Origin: CAVROP01 sp050008495
Lineage (GTDB): Bacteria; Acidobacteriota; Terriglobia; UBA7540
Assembly: GCA_050008495.1 (NCBI GenBank)
Contig: JBEKMN010000001.1
Location: 142,355 to 206,354 of the forward strand
DNA: 64,000 bases
Direction: 5' to 3'
Under the pieces are notes generated by a model that made no database searches, had not been told where the DNA came from, and saw only the letters and a list, made by a program, of their open reading frames with translations. Below are positions 33,616 to 42,901 of this stretch, in pieces. Position numbers and translations under genes: made by a program. How positions within the stretch are numbered: position 1 is the stretch's first letter; every line of letters starts with the position of its first letter.

Positions 33616-36306
33616 TCACTCATATCTCAGCGCCACATTCGGATCGACCTTGGCCGCGCGCCGTGCAGGCAGATAGGAGGAGGCGAGCGCCACCAGCATC
33701 ACGGCGAGGGGCGTGCCGGCGATGATCCAGTTGCGGTAACTCATGTGGACGTCCTGAAAGGTGGCCGCCACCAGCCGCGGCAGCATGAGCGAAACCAGGA
33801 ACCCAAAGGCGACGCCTGCGAACACCATGCGCATCGAGCCGCGTAGCACCATCAGCAGCACCTCGCGTCTACTCGCCCCCAGTGCCATGCGCACACCCAC
33901 CTCGTGTATCCTCCGGCCCACAAGATAAGCGATGAGGCCGTAGATCCCCACCGCAGCCATCGCCAGTGCGATCCCGGCGAATGCGGCCATCAGTTCCGCC
34001 ATAATGTTGTCTCCCTGGCCGGAGTCCTCGAGCACGCGATCCATGGTTCTGAGGTCGGTAACCGGCTGGTCCTTGTCGACGCTCCATATCGCGCCGCGCA
34101 GAGCCGAGGCGAAGGCCGCGGGCTCAGTGCGCGTGCGGACCAGGAGTCGCATCATCGGGTCGGGCCGCTGCAAGAACGGTTCGAAAACTTGAGGCCGCGG
34201 CGTCCGCTGTCCCACGTATTCGTTAACATCGCGCACCACACCGATGATCTCGTTCCATCGTCCGGTTGCCGTCGAGCCGCTTCGAGCCTCGTCAGGATGT
34301 GTGATGCCAATGTGGCGTCCCATCGGATTATCGTTGGGGAGGAACTTCTTCGCGAACTCTTCATTCACAATAGCCACCGGAACTGAGCCGGTGTTATCCG
34401 CAAGCGTGAATTCGCGGCCCTCGCGCAGCGAAATCTGCGCGGCGCGAAAATAACCGGGGCTCACCGCGAAGTAAGCTGACTGCGCCTGCTGCTCGGTCTT
34501 TGGCACCGGGCGGCCTTCAACCGCAATTCGCGCCTCGGCAGGAAATGTGTAAGGCAGGTCGGTCGAGATCGCCGCTGATTGAACCGCCGGAATGCCTGAA
34601 AGCTGGCGGAGCACGTTCTGGCTGAAAGTGGCTTGGCGCGCCGCATCCTTATAGCCGGCGCCCGTCAACGCAACGGTCGCGGTCAGCACATTGTGCGGAT
34701 TCATGCCGGATTTTTCCTGCGTGTCTTCGATGAAGTTCTCGACGAACAGCCCCGCGCCCACCAGCAGGATCAACGACAGCGCAAGCTGGGCGGCCACCAG
34801 GAGGTTCTGCAAACGGTGATGCTCGAGGCCCGCAGTCGCTGATCGCGAACTTTGTTTGAGACCGGCATTCGGGTCCCGGCGGGAAATCTGAAACGCCGGC
34901 GCGAGGCCAAAGATCATCGCGGACACGGCCGAAACCGCCAGCGTGAACAGCAGTACGTTGCGATCGATGGAAAGTTGTTCGGCGAGTAGGATAGACCACT
35001 CATTCCAGTTGAATGCCCCGCGCAGAAGGTGTAGGCCCCACTCGGCGAACACAAGACCCAGACCGCCGCCGAGAAGTGCGAGCAGCAGGCACTCGGAAAG
35101 CAGTTGGCGGGCCAGGCGAAATCCGCCTGCGCCGAGCGCCGCGCGAACCGCGAATTCACGCTGGCGTGCGGCGTTGCGCGCCACCAGCAGATTGGCGACG
35201 TTGGCGCAGGCAATGACGAGGACGAATCCCACGACGGCCATCAGGAACAGCAGCGCCGTCCGGGAGTTGCTTACCTGGATGGCGAACTGCTGTACCGTCA
35301 GGACGTTCGCACCCCAGTCTTTGTTGGTTTCGGGGTTGCTCGCGGCGATCCGCTGCGCGATGGTCTCGAGTTCCGAGCGGGCCTGGGCCTCGCTCACGCC
35401 CGGCTTCAGCCGCCCGAAGACGCTGAGGCTGTGCTGCGCGCGTGCGGCACGGCTCAACTGCGCAGGCGTGAAGACGAGCGGGATCCAGAGCTTCTCGGGG
35501 AACATCCAGAAGCTCCGGAACGTATCCGGCATGACGCCGATTATTGTGTAGCTATCTCCGTTGACTTTGACCGTTCGTCCCAAAACGTGCGGATCGGCGC
35601 CGAAATGGCTCTTCCACAGATCGGCGCGCACGAGGGCCACGCGATCGTGGCCGGACTGGTCCTCACCCGGCAGGAAGGCTCGCCCCAGCAGCGGGGACAC
35701 TCCGAGCACCTGAAAGTAATTCGCCGAAACCTCGCCGCTCGGCACGCGCTCCGGCTGGTTTCCGCTGCTCAGCGTGGACTGGATATCATTTTCAAACGAC
35801 GAGGCCGCGGTGATTTCTGAAAACGACGTGGCCTGTGCGCGCCAGTCCAGAAAGTCAGGCGGCGAAACGGGTGACCGGCTGGCCTCGTCACCGGCCCCGA
35901 CCGCCCCGACGTTTTTGCTGAACAGCATCATCAGTCCGTCAGGGTCTTTGGCGGGCGGCTTGCGCAGCAGCATTGTACTGACGACGCTGAAGATGGTGCT
36001 GTTCACGCCAATGCCGAGAGCCAGCGATAACACCGCCACCGCCGCAAATCCGGGGTTCCCCACCAGCATCCGGACCCCAAAGTGAGTGTCCTGCCAGAGT
36101 TGCTCAAGCCAATTAAAGCTCCACACGTCTCGTGTCTCCTCCTTCACTCGCACCGCATTGCCGAACTTGCGCAACGCTGCGTAATGTGCTTCTTCCGGCG
36201 GCATGCCGCGCTCGATATTGTCCTGAGTCTCGCGCTCGATGAAGTCGCGGATATCCTGGTCGAGGTCTTCCATCATACGTTTGCGGCGGCTGAACAACCG
36301 ACTCAT
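33616..36306 (-). CDS. ADOP family orphan permease, third complete copy
   Basis: 896 residues with the same layout: prefix domain (SRRKRMMEDLDQDIRDFIERETQ...EEAHYAALRKFGN), first helix (AAVAVLSLALGIGVNSTIFSVVS), periplasmic core with SPVSPPDFLDWRAQATSFSE, FtsX helices (FLMAVVGFVLVIACANVANLLVAR) and C-terminal VDPNVALRYE. The second FtsX half is more divergent here (MVLRGSMRMVFAGVAFGFLV). Upstream and downstream gaps are 12 nt with the same TGAGTGA...GGAGG...ATG layout. Transport function is inferred from the family; the energy source is unknown. Confidence 0.88.
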   Translation of the reverse strand: MSRLFSRRKRMMEDLDQDIRDFIERETQDNIERGMPPEEAHYAALRKFGNAVRVKEETRDVWSFNWLEQLWQDTHFGVRMLVGNPGFAAVAVLSLALGIGVNSTIFSVVSTMLLRKPPAKDPDGLMMLFSKNVGAVGAGDEASRSPVSPPDFLDWRAQATSFSEITAASSFENDIQSTLSSGNQPERVPSGEVSANYFQVLGVSPLLGRAFLPGEDQSGHDRVALVRADLWKSHFGADPHVLGRTVKVNGDSYTIIGVMPDTFRSFWMFPEKLWIPLVFTPAQLSRAARAQHSLSVFGRLKPGVSEAQARSELETIAQRIAASNPETNKDWGANVLTVQQFAIQVSNSRTALLFLMAVVGFVLVIACANVANLLVARNAARQREFAVRAALGAGGFRLARQLLSECLLLALLGGGLGLVFAEWGLHLLRGAFNWNEWSILLAEQLSIDRNVLLFTLAVSAVSAMIFGLAPAFQISRRDPNAGLKQSSRSATAGLEHHRLQNLLVAAQLALSLILLVGAGLFVENFIEDTQEKSGMNPHNVLTATVALTGAGYKDAARQATFSQNVLRQLSGIPAVQSAAISTDLPYTFPAEARIAVEGRPVPKTEQQAQSAYFAVSPGYFRAAQISLREGREFTLADNTGSVPVAIVNEEFAKKFLPNDNPMGRHIGITHPDEARSGSTATGRWNEIIGVVRDVNEYVGQRTPRPQVFEPFLQRPDPMMRLLVRTRTEPAAFASALRGAIWSVDKDQPVTDLRTMDRVLEDSGQGDNIMAELMAAFAGIALAMAAVGIYGLIAYLVGRRIHEVGVRMALGASRREVLLMVLRGSMRMVFAGVAFGFLVSLMLPRLVAATFQDVHMSYRNWIIAGTPLAVMLVALASSYLPARRAAKVDPNVALRYE

Positions 36307-36318
36307 AGTTTTCCTCCC

Positions 36319-38955
36319 TCACTCGTAGCGCAGGGCGACCATGGGATCGACCTTTGTAGCCCGTCGGGCGGGAAGGTAGGTCGCGAGCAACGCGGCCGCC
36401 GTGAGCGCCAGCCCCGCAACGACGAACGTGAGCGGGTCTATTGGCCTGACACCGTAAAGCAGGCTCGACAAAGTGCGCACAAGTGCCAGGGCGCCGATGA
36501 TCCCAATCGCTACTGCCACCATGGCCAGCTTGAATCCCTGTCCGACCACCAATCTCAGCACATCCTCCCGCCGGGCGCCCATGGCCATGCGGACGCCGAT
36601 CTCGTGGGTGCGCCGGCTGACGGTGTAGGACATCACGCCGTAAAGGCCCACCACCGCCAGCGTCAAGGCGAGCGCCGCGAAGATGCTGAGCAGCACGGTG
36701 CGAAAGCGCGAGGAGGCCATCGAGTTGGATATGTGTTCCTGCATGGTGAGGAAATCGGAGAGGGGCTCGTTCCGATCCACCTGCGCCACCGCGCGTCGAA
36801 CCTCAGCGCTGATCAAGGTTGGTGGCCCCTCGGTGCGGATGATCAGGAAGTCCGTCCAACTCGCGTTTTGCCGCAGGGGAAAGTAAAACTCTTCGGAGGG
36901 CTCGGCAGAAAGTCCCGCGTGCCGCGTGTCGCCGACCACCCCAACAATCTCCCGCCAGTCCGGCTGTGGCCCTGGGAGACTGACATGCTTGCCAAGCGGA
37001 TTCTCACTCCCCCAATATGCGTGGGCCAGGGATTCACTGACAATCGCCACTTTCGGCGCCCCGTCACGGTCCCCATCCACAAACAAGCGTCCCGCGAGCA
37101 GCGGAATGCCCATGGTGCGGAAGTAGCTGGGGCTGACCGCTGTCAGCAGGGCGTATTTGGAATCGCCCACGGGAGGCGGCTGATGGGATTCTTCTTTCAC
37201 CCCCATCTGAAAAGCCGAGGTCGCCACCGTGCCGCTGAGGGGAAGGCTGCTGGTGAAGGCGGCGCTGCGCACGCCGGGAAGCGCCGAGACGCGTTCCAGG
37301 ACGCTGTCAAAAAACTCATTGCGCTTCGCCGATGCCTGGTAAACACCTTCGGCGAGGTTGACCTCTGTCGTCAATAACCGCTCGGTGTTGAATCCGGGAT
37401 TGACTTGGCTTAATCGCGCAAAACTCCGAAGGAACAACCCCGCGCCAACGAGCAATACCAGCGACAGCGCCCCTTCCGAAATCGTCAACAAAGAGCGGGT
37501 GTGCCCCAACAGGCCGCGGTCCGAGGCGTGAAGGGCTCCACCTTCCTTGAGCGAGTGGATGAGATCGGATCGATAAGCGTGAAGAGAAGGGAACAACCCG
37601 AACAGCAGGCCGCTCGCCAGGGAAACGCCCAGCGTGAAGCCCAGGACACCGCCATCGATACGTATTGGCGCAGCCAGCGGCATGTTGGAAGGCACCAAGA
37701 GTCGGATGGCACCCAGGCTCCAAGTCGCCAGCAACAGTCCCGCCACGCCGCCGAGACCTGAGATCAAAAGACTTTCCACCAGGTTTTGGCGCATAAGGCG
37801 CAAGCGGCTTGCTCCCAGTGCGGCACGCACGGTCATCTCCCTCTCTCGCGCCACCGCGCGGGCGAGCAGCAAGTTGGCGACGTCCGCGCATGCGATCAGC
37901 AACACGAATGCGACGGCGCCCAACAGCAACCAGAGTACAGGGCGATCATTGGCGATCAGAGCCTCGCGCAGGGGTTTGACTTCGAGATCCTTGCTCGCCG
38001 CAGCGGAGTTAGCCTGCGACGCCGGGTAGGCAACTCTCATGATCTCGTCGCGCGCTTGCTCCAGGCTGACTCCCGGGCGCAGCCGCGCTATGGACGTGAA
38101 GTAAATGGCTTGGCCGTTAATGTGGCTGGCTGCAAACGTCCAGGGCAGGGGAAGCGGCATCCAGATTTGAGTCTTGCCCGGATACGTGAACTCGGCAGGC
38201 ATGATACCAACCACGGTAAACGCCGCCCCGTTCACGAGCACTGACCGGCCGATCACATCCCCGGGCGCGCCGAAGCGGCGGCACAGTTGCTCGCTCAGCA
38301 CCGCAACCGGGGCTCGTCCAGGAACGGAATCCTGGTCGAAGAAACCGCGGCCGAAAGGCTGAATCCCGAGAAGACGAAAGAAATCGGACGTAACCTGCGC
38401 AGCCTTCACGCGTTCAGGCCAATCGGCCCCGGCCATATTCACATCACCGGTCTGGTAAATCGCCGTATCCTCGAGAGTACGCGCGTGCGTAAACCAGCCG
38501 GCAAGAACCATCGCCCCATAGGGCTTGGGTTCAGGAACATGTTCGATGACGGGCGCTCCCCAGAGAAAGACAATGCGCTCCGGGTGGGAATACGGTAGCG
38601 GATGCAGGAGGACGGCGCTGACCACGGAGAACATCGCGGTGTTTGCCCCAATGCCCAGCGCCAGCAACAGCACCGCCACGGCGGTAAACCCGGGGGCTTT
38701 GCGCAACATGCGAAGGCTGAAGAGAATGTCCTGCCAGAGCTGCTCAAGCCACACAACACTCCAGATATCGCGCGTGTCTTCTTTGACCCGTGTGACGTTG
38801 CCAAACTTGCGCAGGGCCCCATAACGAGCTTCCTCGGGCGTCATGCCGCGCTCGATATTGTCCTGAGTCTCGCGCTCGATGAAGTCGCGGATGTCCTGGT
38901 CGAGGTCTTCCATCAAGCGCTTGCGGCGGCCGAAGAATCGAAACCAGTTATTCAT
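36319..38955 (-). CDS. ADOP family orphan permease, second complete copy
   Basis: 878 residues. The start at 38955 (MNNWFRFFGRRKRLMEDLDQ) aligns with the starts of the other copies; the codon at 38967 would lie within the leftover 3' end of the lost upstream copy. Prefix domain, MacB-like core, FtsX domains (LLLGAVAFVLLIACADVANLLLAR; SGLLFGLFPSLHAYR) and ending VDPMVALRYE are standard. Its upstream side no longer joins a permease but a toxin-antitoxin pair read in the opposite direction. Only about 8 nt (TGAGTGA) of the expected preceding 3' end remain, and the GGAGG seen at other junctions is reduced to GTGAGAAAAG, so translation initiation may be weaker. Confidence 0.87.
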   Translation of the reverse strand: MNNWFRFFGRRKRLMEDLDQDIRDFIERETQDNIERGMTPEEARYGALRKFGNVTRVKEDTRDIWSVVWLEQLWQDILFSLRMLRKAPGFTAVAVLLLALGIGANTAMFSVVSAVLLHPLPYSHPERIVFLWGAPVIEHVPEPKPYGAMVLAGWFTHARTLEDTAIYQTGDVNMAGADWPERVKAAQVTSDFFRLLGIQPFGRGFFDQDSVPGRAPVAVLSEQLCRRFGAPGDVIGRSVLVNGAAFTVVGIMPAEFTYPGKTQIWMPLPLPWTFAASHINGQAIYFTSIARLRPGVSLEQARDEIMRVAYPASQANSAAASKDLEVKPLREALIANDRPVLWLLLGAVAFVLLIACADVANLLLARAVAREREMTVRAALGASRLRLMRQNLVESLLISGLGGVAGLLLATWSLGAIRLLVPSNMPLAAPIRIDGGVLGFTLGVSLASGLLFGLFPSLHAYRSDLIHSLKEGGALHASDRGLLGHTRSLLTISEGALSLVLLVGAGLFLRSFARLSQVNPGFNTERLLTTEVNLAEGVYQASAKRNEFFDSVLERVSALPGVRSAAFTSSLPLSGTVATSAFQMGVKEESHQPPPVGDSKYALLTAVSPSYFRTMGIPLLAGRLFVDGDRDGAPKVAIVSESLAHAYWGSENPLGKHVSLPGPQPDWREIVGVVGDTRHAGLSAEPSEEFYFPLRQNASWTDFLIIRTEGPPTLISAEVRRAVAQVDRNEPLSDFLTMQEHISNSMASSRFRTVLLSIFAALALTLAVVGLYGVMSYTVSRRTHEIGVRMAMGARREDVLRLVVGQGFKLAMVAVAIGIIGALALVRTLSSLLYGVRPIDPLTFVVAGLALTAAALLATYLPARRATKVDPMVALRYE

Positions 38956-39012
38956 AGCTTTTCTCACTCAGAACTGCTTGACATCGTGATGGCCAGGCGA
39001 TAGCATCAAGAT

Positions 39013-39255
39013 GTGCGAACCACCCTGACCCTTGACGATGATGTGGCGGCCAAGCTGCGCGCCGAAGCGCGCAAATCCGGCGAGCCTTTCAAGCAAGTCG
39101 TCAACCGCGTTTTGCGCACGGGCTTGAACGTTCGAGTGAAAGCCGCTGCGCTTCCTCCTTACCGCATCAAGGCGCGGTCCTGGGGTAGTCCGGGCTTCAA
39201 CTACGACAAGGTTTGGGATCTCCTTGAAGAGGCTGAAGGTCCCTATCACCGATGA
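39013..39255 (+). CDS. VapB-type ribbon-helix-helix antitoxin
   Basis: 80-residue antitoxin starting at GTG 39013 (RTTLTLDDDVAAKLRAEARKSGEPFKQVVNRVLRTGL is a ribbon-helix-helix of the DUF2191/VapB kind). The tail (RIKARSWGSPGFNYDKVWDLLEEAEG) is the expected toxin-binding arm. An ATG at 39011 is out of frame. The stop overlaps the vapC ATG (ATGA). The pair runs opposite to the surrounding permease genes and occupies the place of a lost permease. Confidence 0.8.
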   Translation: MRTTLTLDDDVAAKLRAEARKSGEPFKQVVNRVLRTGLNVRVKAAALPPYRIKARSWGSPGFNYDKVWDLLEEAEGPYHR

Positions 39256-39686
39256 TTCTGGTCGACGCCAACCTCCTCCTCTACGCTCACGACGCCGGTT
39301 CGGCCCATCATTCGGCGGCCCGCGACTGGCTCGAAAATACCCTTTCCGGTGACGAACAGGTAGGGCTGGCCTGGGCGGCGGTGCTCGCTTTTTTGCGTGT
39401 GGGCACAAACACGCGCCTCCGCAGAGACGCTCCGACTCTGGACGAAGCGATCGCTATCGTCGCCGGCTGGTTTGAATGCCCCACGGTTACTCTCCTCAAT
39501 CCCGGCGAAAGGCATTGGGAGATATTGCGCGAGATGATGACCAAGGGGCAGGCCCGCGGACCTCTCGTAACGGACGCCCACCTGGCCGCCCTGGCCATCG
39601 AGCATGGCGCCGCCCTCGCCACCACCGATCGCGACTTCGCGCGTTTTCCCGGCCTGAAGTTCTTCAATCCGCTCGATACCCCGTGA
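39252..39686 (+). CDS. VapC-type PIN-domain toxin
   Basis: 144-residue PIN ribonuclease of the TA-VapC group. Acidic residues of the active site are at Asp5 (ILVDANLLLYA), Glu in the central helix region, Asp in VTDAHLAALAIEHGA, and Asp in TTDRDFARFPGLKFFNPL, whose ending is typical for these toxins. It overlaps the antitoxin gene by 4 nt. It should cleave RNA when free of VapB. Its 3' side lies 70 nt from the stump of an ADOP permease on the other strand. Confidence 0.85.
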   Translation: MILVDANLLLYAHDAGSAHHSAARDWLENTLSGDEQVGLAWAAVLAFLRVGTNTRLRRDAPTLDEAIAIVAGWFECPTVTLLNPGERHWEILREMMTKGQARGPLVTDAHLAALAIEHGAALATTDRDFARFPGLKFFNPLDTP

Positions 39687-39873
39687 TCAGTTGCGCGCGC
39701 CGCGCAGGCGGCGCAGGCACCCTCCCCATGACCGAGGCTGGAGGGGCTGCAACTCGCGCCATGCCGCGCTCGATATTGTCCTGAGTCTCGCGCTGGATGA
39801 AGTCGCGGATGTCCTGGTCGAGATTTTCCATCATGCGCTTGCGGCGGTTGAAGAATTGATGCCAGCGACCCAT
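39664..39873 (-). pseudogene. N-terminal stump of a sixth ADOP permease
   Basis: The first 39 codons (39757-39873; RRKRMMENLDQDIRDFIQRE...) match the prefix domain of the neighbouring permeases, including a GGAGGAG ribosome-binding site and the 12-nt gap to the upstream permease stop. Homology breaks abruptly after GMA at about 39757, and the remaining codons are unrelated Ala/Pro-rich sequence that runs antisense into vapC. The rest of the gene, about 2.5 kb, is missing; vapBC sits in its place. Confidence 0.8.
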
Positions 39874-39885
39874 CGGTCTCCTCCT

Positions 39886-42507
39886 TCATTCATATCTCAG
39901 CGCAACCATGGGATCGACCTTGGTAGCTCGCCGGGCGGGGATGTAGCTGGCGAGAAGGCCAACCGCGGCTAACAAAAGAAACACCGCGAGGAAGCTTGTC
40001 CGGTCGGAGGGCTGAACGCCGTACAGCATGTCTGAAAGGAGCCGAGTGAGAGCGAACGCGCCTGCCAAGCCAACCGCTATGCCAATAAGTGTTAACACCA
40101 TGCCGTGTTTGACCACCATCATCGACACCGCTCGACGTTCAGCGCCCAGGGCCATCCTGATGCCAATCTCGTGGGTTTGCTGAGTAACCGAGTAGGCCAT
40201 GACCCCGTAAAGCCCCACGGCTGCCAGCACCACGGCGAGCAGGGCAAAGGCGCTCAACAATTCTGATCGGAAGCGTGGCTCCGAGGTTGACTCGGAAAGC
40301 GTCTGCGCTATAGTGGCGACACTCGAGACAGGCTGATCTTTGTCCACAGCCACGATTTGACTTTTGACGGCGGCGGTCACCTTCATCGGATCGACCCGCG
40401 TTCTCACCATCACCTGCATAGCGGACTGGGGCAATTGCAGGTAGGGGACATACATCTTAGGCTGGGGCTCGATCTGGGGTTGAACATCGCGCACATCGCT
40501 GACAATGCCCACGACTTCGCGCCCCCCCGACTTCGATGACCCCCACTCCACCGCCAGATGCTGGCCCAACGGATCGTCGTGCGGCCAGAAACGACGCGCC
40601 ATCGCCTCGTTGATGACAGCCACCGGCGGAGCGCTTGCGGAGTCGCTGGGGCTAAATACCCGGCCGCGAAGCGAGCGGATTCCCAGAACGCGAAAATAGC
40701 CGGGGCTGACCATTCGCATGCTGGCCTCAGGAGGATTCTTTGGGTCTGCCCAGGGACGCTCTTGGATGTCGAAAGTGTTCCTCATGTCCCCCCGAAGCAC
40801 ACCCATGTTGCTGACGGCGGCGGCCACGACGCCCGGAAGCGCGCCAATACGGTCCAATGTCTGCTCGAAGAATTCGCGCTGCTTGTAACTTTCCCGATAT
40901 TTGAGATTCGGGAGGAGGATTTGCATCGTGAGAACGTTTTCGGGGTTGATGCCCAGATCGACCGAGGTGAGCCGCCAGAGGCTCCTCAGCAACAGGGTTG
41001 CCCCGGCCAGAAGCACCACGGAAAGCGCCACCTGCGCAACCACGAGCACACTTCGGACGCGCAAGCGACCCAGAAGTTCGTGAGCCGTCGCGCCCCCACC
41101 CGAACTGTCCTTGAGGGTTGAGTTCAGGTCGACTCTTGACAACTGGAAGGCGGGCAGGAGACCAAAAAAGGCACCGGCGCTGACGGTGATCAGCAAGTTA
41201 AACACAAGCACCCAGGCGTCGATGCCACTGCTTGCCAGGCGAGGGATGTCACGTGGACCGATCGAGCGCAGCACTGCGTTCGCCCAGAAGGCCAGCAGGA
41301 CCCCAAGCGCCCCACCTCCTAAGGCAATCAGAAAGCTCTCCGCGAGCAGTTGAAGCACCAGGCGGGAGCGGCCGGCCCCCAGGGCCGCCCGAACCGCCAT
41401 TTCGCGCTGCCGGCCGGCGCCACGAACTATCATCAGATTGCTGACATTGCCGCAAGCGATGAGGAGAACCACACCCACGGCACCCAGCAGGAGCAAGAGC
41501 GTGCGCCGTACGTCGCCCACCAGGTCGTCGTGAAGCGAGTTCAGTTGCAAGCCCCAGTCTGCGTTGGTGTCGGGAAATTGCTTGGCGAGATTTTGTGCAA
41601 TCGCCTGCACCTCAGATTGAGCCTGTCGCAGACTGGCGCCGGGCTTGAGTCTCGCCACCACCATCACGTTGTGCGCGTTGCGGCTGTGCACCTCCTTGGA
41701 TTCAAAAACCAATGGAAGCCAAATCCGTGCCGGTTCAGCGTCCGCGCCAGGAAACCGAAAAGCCGCAGGCATGATCCCAACCACTGTGAAGCTTTGGCCG
41801 TCCAGGAGGATGGATTTGCCAATCAGCGCGGGATCGCTTCCGAACCTCTGCTGCCACATGGCGTGGCTCACGATGGCCGATCTGTCGTGCCCTTCCCGCT
41901 CTTCATCGGCGGTGAAAGTGCGCCCGGCAAACGGCGCCACGCCGAAGACCGGGAAGAAATCCGCCGAGACTCGTGCTGTCGGCACCCTCTCCGCCTCGCC
42001 GCCACCAGTCAGGTTGGTGGCCCAGTCGCGGTAAGGTGCTACGCGCTCAAAAGCGTGGCTCCGGCTCTGGATGTCCGCGACATCCCCCGGTGCGACCTGC
42101 CAATGGGAGCCACCCCACTTGCCGCTTGTGGCCCACAATTGCACTATCTGGTCCGGATTCCTATAGGGCAAGGGGCGTAGCAGGACTGCGTTGACGACGC
42201 TGAACATCGCCGCGTTGGCGCCGATCCCGAGGGCAAGCGTCAACACTGCGACGGCCGTGAAACCAGGGGACTTGCGCAACGTGCGCAGGCCGAAGAAAAC
42301 GTCCTGCCAGAGCTGCTCGAGCCAAACGAAACTCCACAGCTCCCAGGTTTCTTCCTTGACGCGTGTCGCGTTGCCAAACTTGCGCAGAGCCGCATAACGT
42401 GCCTCCTCCGGTGCCACGCCGCGTTCGATGTTGTCCTGAGTCTCCCGCTCGATGAAGTCGCGGATCTCCTGGTCGAGGTTCTCCATCATGCGTTTGCGCC
42501 GGCTCAC
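39886..42507 (-). CDS. ADOP family orphan permease, first copy after padR
   Basis: 873 residues. It starts with GTG at 42507, which overlaps the padR stop (GTGA) and has GGAGGG 6 nt upstream, so translation is coupled to padR; a longer frame to 42570 would run through padR and is rejected. Prefix domain (SRRKRMMENLDQEIRDFIERETQ...EEARYAALRKFGN), first helix (FTAVAVLTLALGIGANAAMFS), MacB-like core and FtsX helices (LLLLGAVGVVLLIACGNVSNLMIVR; FLLLAAVGLLASYIPARR) are complete. Ends VDPMVALRYE. Direct control by PadR is likely. Confidence 0.88.
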   Translation of the reverse strand: MSRRKRMMENLDQEIRDFIERETQDNIERGVAPEEARYAALRKFGNATRVKEETWELWSFVWLEQLWQDVFFGLRTLRKSPGFTAVAVLTLALGIGANAAMFSVVNAVLLRPLPYRNPDQIVQLWATSGKWGGSHWQVAPGDVADIQSRSHAFERVAPYRDWATNLTGGGEAERVPTARVSADFFPVFGVAPFAGRTFTADEEREGHDRSAIVSHAMWQQRFGSDPALIGKSILLDGQSFTVVGIMPAAFRFPGADAEPARIWLPLVFESKEVHSRNAHNVMVVARLKPGASLRQAQSEVQAIAQNLAKQFPDTNADWGLQLNSLHDDLVGDVRRTLLLLLGAVGVVLLIACGNVSNLMIVRGAGRQREMAVRAALGAGRSRLVLQLLAESFLIALGGGALGVLLAFWANAVLRSIGPRDIPRLASSGIDAWVLVFNLLITVSAGAFFGLLPAFQLSRVDLNSTLKDSSGGGATAHELLGRLRVRSVLVVAQVALSVVLLAGATLLLRSLWRLTSVDLGINPENVLTMQILLPNLKYRESYKQREFFEQTLDRIGALPGVVAAAVSNMGVLRGDMRNTFDIQERPWADPKNPPEASMRMVSPGYFRVLGIRSLRGRVFSPSDSASAPPVAVINEAMARRFWPHDDPLGQHLAVEWGSSKSGGREVVGIVSDVRDVQPQIEPQPKMYVPYLQLPQSAMQVMVRTRVDPMKVTAAVKSQIVAVDKDQPVSSVATIAQTLSESTSEPRFRSELLSAFALLAVVLAAVGLYGVMAYSVTQQTHEIGIRMALGAERRAVSMMVVKHGMVLTLIGIAVGLAGAFALTRLLSDMLYGVQPSDRTSFLAVFLLLAAVGLLASYIPARRATKVDPMVALRYE

Positions 42508-42866
42508 GATTCGCCCTCCGATTCGGCGGGCCTGAGAATGCGCGCGATGGCGCCCGCCAGCTTGTCCCACTTGCTGGTCTCGACCTCCAGTTGGCGCCTT
42601 CCCCTGGCCGTCAGACGGTAGAACTTGGCCCGGCGATTGTTCTCCGAGGTGCCATCCTGGACGGAAATCCAGCCCCGCTTGATGAGCCGATGCAGGGCAG
42701 GGTAAAGGGACCCCTGCTCGACCTGCAGCACGTCCTCGGATCTGAATTCAATCGCCTTGGCGATGGCGTGCCCGTGCGTCGGGCCCAGCCGCAGCGTGCG
42801 AAGAATCAGCAGGTCCAAGGTTCCTTGCAGAAGTTCAATGCGTTCTCGTTGCTCTTTGGTAGACAT
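42504..42866 (-). CDS. PadR family transcriptional regulator
   Basis: 120-residue winged-helix repressor of the PadR-s1 type (LLQGTLDLLILRTLRLGPTHGHAIAKAIE...VLQVEQGSLYPALHRLIKRGWISVQDGTSENNRRAKFYRLTARGRRQLE), with a C-terminal dimerisation helix (KWDKLAGAIARILRP). In Acidobacteriota such regulators often head ADOP clusters. Its own ATG lies inside a 40-bp dyad that also covers its promoter, indicating autoregulation. No ribosome-binding site precedes the ATG, and the predicted start point is only 2-3 nt upstream, so the mRNA may be leaderless. The stop overlaps the first permease start. Confidence 0.9.
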   Translation of the reverse strand: MSTKEQRERIELLQGTLDLLILRTLRLGPTHGHAIAKAIEFRSEDVLQVEQGSLYPALHRLIKRGWISVQDGTSENNRRAKFYRLTARGRRQLEVETSKWDKLAGAIARILRPAESEGES

Positions 42867-42901
42867 ACTAGGGGAAGGTACAGCCCTTCAGGTAGAATGT
42901 C
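42862..42901. promoter_or_regulatory. 40-bp dyad, putative PadR operator
   Basis: Left arm GACATACTAGGGGAAGG and the reverse complement of the right arm, GACATTCTACCTGAAGG, agree at 13 of 17 positions around a 6-nt centre. The dyad covers the -10, the spacer, most of the -35 and the first codon of padR. Confidence 0.6.

Noticed and set aside
11654..39686. The two toxin-antitoxin pairs as one defence island with the nuclease-like gene
   Set aside because: They are 27 kb apart with housekeeping genes between them and belong to different subfamilies; no other defence genes are present.
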